The notes beneath the pieces are model-generated. The model saw only the letters and a list, made by a program, of their open reading frames with translations, had not been told where the DNA came from and did no database searches. The position numbers were made by a program, and so were the translations under genes. Positions 24,204 through 27,768 of a stretch of 27,768 nucleotides of DNA are shown in pieces. Location: the NCBI GenBank assembly GCA_050329575.1, contig JBHJOP010000057.1, positions 1 to 27,768 of the forward strand, read 5' to 3'. Source of the DNA: JAUXFS01 sp050329575 (GTDB lineage Bacteria; Pseudomonadota; Alphaproteobacteria; Rhodospirillales; Defluviicoccaceae). Numbering within the stretch: the first letter of the stretch is position 1; the number at the start of each line of letters is the position of its first letter.

Positions 24204-24232
24204 ATTGTGACCGGGAGCGGCGGCGTTCGCAA
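24204..24232 (-). promoter_or_regulatory. Predicted fba promoter
   Basis: On the minus strand TTGCGA (complement of 24227-24232) and CACAAT (complement of 24204-24209) are 17 bp apart, each with 4 of 6 consensus matches. It lies directly after the RimK-like gene stop and would give a leader of about 105 bases. Confidence 0.45.
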
Positions 24233-24261
24233 GCCTGCGCGGCGGTTCGGGTGCGGCGTCG

Positions 24262-25758
24262 TCAGGGCACCGGGGCGGCGAGCGGACCGGTCGCCGAGCG
24301 GGTCTTGCGGTCGAGCCGGCGCAGGAACTCCTCGATGATGATCCGGTAGAGGTCGTTGCCGAGCACCGCGTCCTCGATCCCGGCGTCGATGTTGGGGTTG
24401 TCGTTGATCTCGACGACGAACACGCCGTCGGGCGTCTCCTTGAGATCGACCCCGTAGAGCCCGTCGCCGATCAGGTTGGCGGCCCGGGTGGCGATGGCGA
24501 CCACCCGCGCCGGCGCCTCGTTCACCGCCAGGGTGCGAAAGCGGCCTTCGCTCACCCGGCCGTCGGTGTCGTGCTTGAGGATCTGCCAGTGGCCCTCGGC
24601 CATGAAGTACTTGCAGACGAAGATCGGCTTGCCGGCGAGCACACCGACCCGCCAGTCGAACTCGGTCTCCATGTACTCCTGAACGATGACGAGGTCGGAG
24701 TCCTTGAACACGCGGCGCGAGATCTCCGCCAGGTCGGCGGGATCGGTGGTCTTGAACACCCCCCTGGAGAACGAGCTGTCGGGGATCTTGATCACCGCCG
24801 GGAACCCCAGCTCGTACTCCACGCGGGCCATGCCGCGCCGGCCCAGGATCAACGTGCGCGGTCTCGGGATGCCGTGGGTGCCCAGGATCTCGGCGAGATA
24901 GATCTTGTTGGTGCAGCGCAGGATCGAGCGGGGGTCGTCGATCACCGGCATGTGCTCGGTCTCCGCCTTCTTGGCGAAGCGGTAGGTGTGATGGTTGAGG
25001 GTCGTCGTCTCGCGGATGAACAGGGCGTCGAATTCCAGCAGCCGGGTGTAGTCGGCGCGGGTGATCAGCTCGACCTCGACCCCGCAGCGGGCGCCGACGC
25101 GGACGAAGTTGTCGAGGGTGGGCTTGCGCGACGGCGGCAGCTTCTCCTGGGGATCGTAGAGGATCGCCATCGAATAGCGGGCCGGCGCCTTCTGCCGGCG
25201 CCGGCGCCACGCCCGCGACGTGTAGCGGTCGAGGGCCTCCAGGAACGCCGGCAGTTCGTCGACGTCGAGCTCGCCGATCGACTTGGTGCGGATCGCCGCG
25301 ATCTCCCAGCGGTTGCGGTAGCGGACATCGAGCGACAGGATCGGGCAGTGGAACAGCTCGAAGGTGCGCGTCGCCACCTCCTGGAGCCGGGGGTCGCTCG
25401 CGACCCGAAAGAAGATGTCGACCTTGAACGGCGGCTGGTCGTCCGGCGCCGCGGCGAAGGTGGAACGCAACAGCTCGTTGAGCTCCGGCAGGGCGATCCG
25501 CAACAGCCGTCGCCAGTGCAGATCCAGCATCACCTCGGTCGACGGGATCACCTTCTGTCCGCGGGCCTCGGCGAGCAGCGAGCAGTAGTAGCCGCGGCTG
25601 AGATAGCTGAAGTCGCGGCAGAGGTTGATCACCCGGGTGGCGGTCTTGGTGCGGTCGGCGGAGCGGGTGACGAACTCGTTGGCCGGCACCACCGAGCAGT
25701 TCGGCAGCGACCACGGGAAATCCCGCTTGCGATCGACGACGATGATGTGGGCCGGCAT
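24262..25758 (-). CDS. RimK-like ATP-grasp ligase
   Basis: The 498-aa product has a long N-terminal region (1 to about 275) ending with LLEFDALFIRETTTLNHHTYRFAKKAE. A C-terminal ATP-grasp domain follows (about 280-490), with GFPAVIKIPDSSFSRGVFKT (nucleotide loop), VIVQEYMETEFDWRVGVL and the metal-binding VVEINDNPNID (448-457). RimK itself adds glutamate to the C-terminus of ribosomal protein S6 and is only about 300 aa. This family is longer, and its substrate is not known to me. ATP-grasp ligases of this type join a carboxylate to an amine. The ATG overlaps the stop of the GNAT/C39 gene by one base (TGATG), so the two are coupled and probably act in one pathway. Confidence 0.88.
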   Translation of the reverse strand: MPAHIIVVDRKRDFPWSLPNCSVVPANEFVTRSADRTKTATRVINLCRDFSYLSRGYYCSLLAEARGQKVIPSTEVMLDLHWRRLLRIALPELNELLRSTFAAAPDDQPPFKVDIFFRVASDPRLQEVATRTFELFHCPILSLDVRYRNRWEIAAIRTKSIGELDVDELPAFLEALDRYTSRAWRRRRQKAPARYSMAILYDPQEKLPPSRKPTLDNFVRVGARCGVEVELITRADYTRLLEFDALFIRETTTLNHHTYRFAKKAETEHMPVIDDPRSILRCTNKIYLAEILGTHGIPRPRTLILGRRGMARVEYELGFPAVIKIPDSSFSRGVFKTTDPADLAEISRRVFKDSDLVIVQEYMETEFDWRVGVLAGKPIFVCKYFMAEGHWQILKHDTDGRVSEGRFRTLAVNEAPARVVAIATRAANLIGDGLYGVDLKETPDGVFVVEINDNPNIDAGIEDAVLGNDLYRIIIEEFLRRLDRKTRSATGPLAAPVP

Positions 25759-26858
25759 CAGTGGCTCCTCTTGCGGATCACCAGCGCCGCCTTCTGCTGC
25801 GAACGCCCGTAGCGGGCCATCCGCGCGAAGTCGCTCTGCAGGACCGGGATCTGCATGCAGTCGATCGGTTTCTTGCCCTCTTCCTCGTCGACGCTGGGGT
25901 CGTGCAGGTAGACGTACCGTTGGTCGAAGCCGGTCACCACCACCCAGTGCGGACTCTTTTCCCGGTCGATGCGGTAGCTGCTGATCAGCACTACCGGGAT
26001 GCCGCCGGCGTCGAAGGCGGCGCGCATCGTCTCCAAGGTGAGCGGCCGGTAGACCACGGGGATCGTCGTCTCCCGGAGTTGGCTGCGGAAGTCCCGCTGG
26101 ACCAGGCGGATCACCTCCTTCTTCGCCTTGCTGCGCACCGAATCGATAAACATGACTCCCTTTTCCGACAAAAACAGGTCGACGTCGAAACCGCGCCGAT
26201 GGGTGGCGAGGGCCAATCCCTCCGGGCTGCAGCCGCCGAGGCCGGACGTCATGAAGATGGTCGTCGATTCGCGCCACAGCCGCAGTTCGGCGATCAGGTT
26301 CATCGCCACCGTCGGGTCGAGCGCGTGCATCGCCATCAGCACCGCCGCCGGGCCGCAGGTGAAGTCGAGACGCTGGGCGTAGAACGGGACGCGGATCAGC
26401 TTCGGATCCGGGCGTGGCAGCAGCGACTTCTCCATCCGGATCGCGGCGGCGGCGTCCTCGTAGTACTGCTCCTGGACGGCGAATCGCCGGTAGCCTCGCT
26501 GGGCGTAGAAGCTCTGGGTCGCCGGGTCGTCGGCGCGCACCTCGAGGCGCATGTAGGCGGCGTCCCGGTCCAGTGCCGCCGCCTCCGCGGCTGTCATCAG
26601 CTGGCCGCCGACCCCCGCACTGCGCGCCTCCGGGGCGACGGCGATCGAGTAGAGCCGCGCGAGCGAGGTTCCGCGGCTGAACAGCACCATCGCGTAGCCG
26701 CGGATCCGACCGGATCCGTCGACGTCGACCAGCGTCGCGGCGTTGGCCTCGGACAGCAGATAGCGGAACGTCCGGCGGCTGAACCGGTCCGTCTCGAACG
26801 AGCGGTCCTCGATGTCGACCAGGGCGGAGAGGTCGCCGCCGGTGGCGGGTCGTATCAT
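25758..26858 (-). CDS. GNAT acetyltransferase fused to a C39-like peptidase domain
   Basis: A 366-aa two-domain protein. Residues 1-148 form a GNAT N-acetyltransferase of the RimI type: the acetyl-CoA loop is SIAVAPEARSAGVGGQLM (71-88), followed by SFYAQRGYRRF. Residues about 152-366 form a papain-like C39 domain (DUF3335 type). Its candidate triad is C168 in LDFTCGPAAVLMAM, H304 in SPHWVVVTGF and D320 in YLHDPSVD. C39 peptidases normally cleave double-glycine leader peptides. Fused to GNAT and followed by a RimK-like ligase, it suggests trimming, acetylation and ligation on a peptide or protein end. That pathway is inference. No signal or export segment is seen. Confidence 0.9.
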   Translation of the reverse strand: MIRPATGGDLSALVDIEDRSFETDRFSRRTFRYLLSEANAATLVDVDGSGRIRGYAMVLFSRGTSLARLYSIAVAPEARSAGVGGQLMTAAEAAALDRDAAYMRLEVRADDPATQSFYAQRGYRRFAVQEQYYEDAAAAIRMEKSLLPRPDPKLIRVPFYAQRLDFTCGPAAVLMAMHALDPTVAMNLIAELRLWRESTTIFMTSGLGGCSPEGLALATHRRGFDVDLFLSEKGVMFIDSVRSKAKKEVIRLVQRDFRSQLRETTIPVVYRPLTLETMRAAFDAGGIPVVLISSYRIDREKSPHWVVVTGFDQRYVYLHDPSVDEEEGKKPIDCMQIPVLQSDFARMARYGRSQQKAALVIRKRSH

Positions 26859-27029
26859 CCTTAGACGTCCTGTCGGCCGGCGGCGATCCCGACGATCGCG
26901 CCGTCGTCGACTGATACCGCATCCCGGGCGGCGAACCGAAGAGCTTTGGCGTGCGGGCGTCGAAAAGATCCGCCGACGAGCGTGTCACGGTGTTTGCCGC
27001 GGCCGCCCTGCGTGCGGGGCGCGCTGGGC

Positions 27030-27058
27030 TTGACGGCGGCGCGATATAGGTGTATATT
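27030..27058 (+). promoter_or_regulatory. Near-consensus promoter with dyad, before the terminase gene
   Basis: TTGACG (27030-27035) and TATATT (27053-27058) are exactly 17 bp apart, the best sigma-70-like match in the window. ATATA-ggtg-TATAT (27044-27057) is a perfect inverted repeat that overlaps the -10 and could be an operator. Transcription would start near 27065, about 32 bases before the ATG. The rest of the 26859-27096 gap shows nothing recognisable. Confidence 0.7.
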
Positions 27059-27096
27059 CCTTGCATCGGTTCCTCTAGCCGCGATGCGAGGTCGAC

Positions 27097-27507
27097 ATGA
27101 CGCCGTTGAAGCCCCGCCAGGAGCGGTTCTGCCGCCGGTTCGTCGAACTCGGCTGCGCGGCCACGGCGGCGCGGGCGGCGGGGTATGCGCCGCGCTCGGC
27201 GAACAACGCCGGCTACCGGCTGCTGCGGGTGGCGCGGATCGGCGCGCGCATCGCCGCGATCGAGGCCGAACGGGGGGACGCGCACTGCGACAGCCGCGAG
27301 GTGCTGCTGGGCAAGCTGGAGACGGTGTTCCGCCGCGCGATCGTCGACCACCAGTTCGCCACCGCCGCCCGCGCCGTCGATCTGCAGGCGCGGCTGCGCG
27401 GGTTCACCGCGGCCGGCGCCGACGCCGGTGCGGCGAGCGACGACAACCGCCGCCGTCGCCGCGGCCGCCACGGCCTCGCCGCGCCGGCGCCCGATGACGA
27501 CTTTTGA
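27097..27507 (+). CDS. Phage terminase small subunit-like protein
   Basis: The 136-aa product begins MTPLKPRQERFCRRFVELGCAATAARAAGYAPRSANNAGYRLLR, the helix-turn-helix N-terminus of Terminase_2 (terS) proteins. These recognise phage DNA packaging sites. The middle (about 45-105) is helical and the tail is Arg-rich then acidic (DDNRRRRRGRHG ... PDDDF). GAGG lies 6 bases before the ATG. The length is near the short end for the family. No other phage gene is visible in the window, so it could open a prophage beyond base 27768 or be an isolated relic. The stop codon lies in the first unit of the decamer array. Confidence 0.85.
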   Translation: MTPLKPRQERFCRRFVELGCAATAARAAGYAPRSANNAGYRLLRVARIGARIAAIEAERGDAHCDSREVLLGKLETVFRRAIVDHQFATAARAVDLQARLRGFTAAGADAGAASDDNRRRRRGRHGLAAPAPDDDF

Positions 27508-27684
27508 CGATTTTTGACGATTTTTGACGATCGCGGCCGCCCAGCGGCGGTCGCGGCCCGGCCGGGTTCTGCAAGCGAATCAAGGGCTTGGCGGGATCGG
27601 GCGGCGGTCCCGCGGCGGCGACGATCCGTGTTTGGAATCAATCGGTTGGACGCGGTTCTGACGATTTTTGACGATTTTTGACGA
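27501..27684. repeat. Two clusters of the decamer TTTTTGACGA
   Basis: Cluster 1 (27501-27530) has three contiguous units: CTTTTGACGA, then TTTTTGACGA twice. Cluster 2 (27655-27684) has GTTCTGACGA, then TTTTTGACGA twice. The 10-bp period equals about one helical turn. The clusters start 154 bp apart and flank GC-rich sequence without an obvious gene. Each unit contains TTGACG, a -35-like hexamer. They may be protein-binding iterons. Confidence 0.85.
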
Positions 27685-27727
27685 TGATCGCCGCGTTTTT
27701 GCCGACGCGTTCGATTTCAAGCCCTTG
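27581..27727. repeat. Inverted CAAGSSCTTG pair around the second decamer cluster
   Basis: CAAGGGCTTG (27581-27590) and its exact reverse complement CAAGCCCTTG (27718-27727) lie on either side of decamer cluster 2, and each is itself a CAAG-CTTG palindrome. No gene is visible from 27508 to the window end. Confidence 0.6.
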
Positions 27728-27768
27728 CACGCCCCGAGCGGACTTGCGATCGTCATCACCGCGCACCG

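Noticed and set aside
27501..27684. Possible CRISPR array or set of terminators
   Set aside because: Units are 10 bp and contiguous with no spacers, and the T-runs have no preceding hairpin stems.

Overview
The window reads as chromosomal DNA of a high-GC alphaproteobacterium, most like Rhodospirillales. The base composition, an SDHAF4/DUF1674 succinate dehydrogenase assembly factor, the rsmB-heparinase-like-purH order and a complete polyamine ABC operon all point that way. Taxonomy is inferred from gene content only.

Layout. (1) 1-2441: the end of a DUF423 membrane protein gene, a hairpin terminator, then GTP-dependent PEP carboxykinase (pckG, minus) behind a promoter that overlaps a pair of dyad sites. 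(2) 2442-5676, minus: a tightly coupled run, in transcription order a DUF1674 assembly factor, two DUF1538 membrane proteins (UmpA/UmpB-type antiporter), a P-II-like protein, a CBS-pair protein and a HugZ-like heme/FMN-type protein. (3) 5785-11405, plus: htpX, rsmB, a heparinase II/III family gene and purH. (4) 11406-14513: an AT-richer accessory block. It has a promoter, a long leader, a cytoplasmic-looking papain-family (C1) peptidase, a 70-aa stand-alone copy of the peptidase's C-terminal domain, a 138-aa repeat protein, a chagasin-type (I42) inhibitor of C1 peptidases and the 3' remnant of a ZIP metal transporter. (5) 14540-19387, minus: a lipoprotein with a Gly/Val tail and the polyamine transporter potFGHI. 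(6) 19616-22865: a NYN-LOTUS protein (plus), peptide chain release factor 3 (minus) and a COQ10/RatA-like START protein (plus). (7) 22994-26858, minus: class II fructose-bisphosphate aldolase and a two-gene unit of a RimK-like ATP-grasp ligase with a GNAT/C39-peptidase fusion. (8) 27097-27768: a phage-type terminase small subunit behind a near-consensus promoter, followed by two clusters of a 10-bp repeat.

How the parts fit. pckG and the aldolase are gluconeogenic/glycolytic enzymes. The DUF1538-P-II-CBS genes look like an ion transporter with two nucleotide-sensing regulators. The strongest candidate for a little-described system is the C1 peptidase block, which holds protease, detached domain, repeat protein and inhibitor in one direction behind one promoter. 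The RimK-like/GNAT-C39 pair is a second candidate, for peptide or protein-tail modification. The decamer array after the terminase gene is the most striking non-coding structure.
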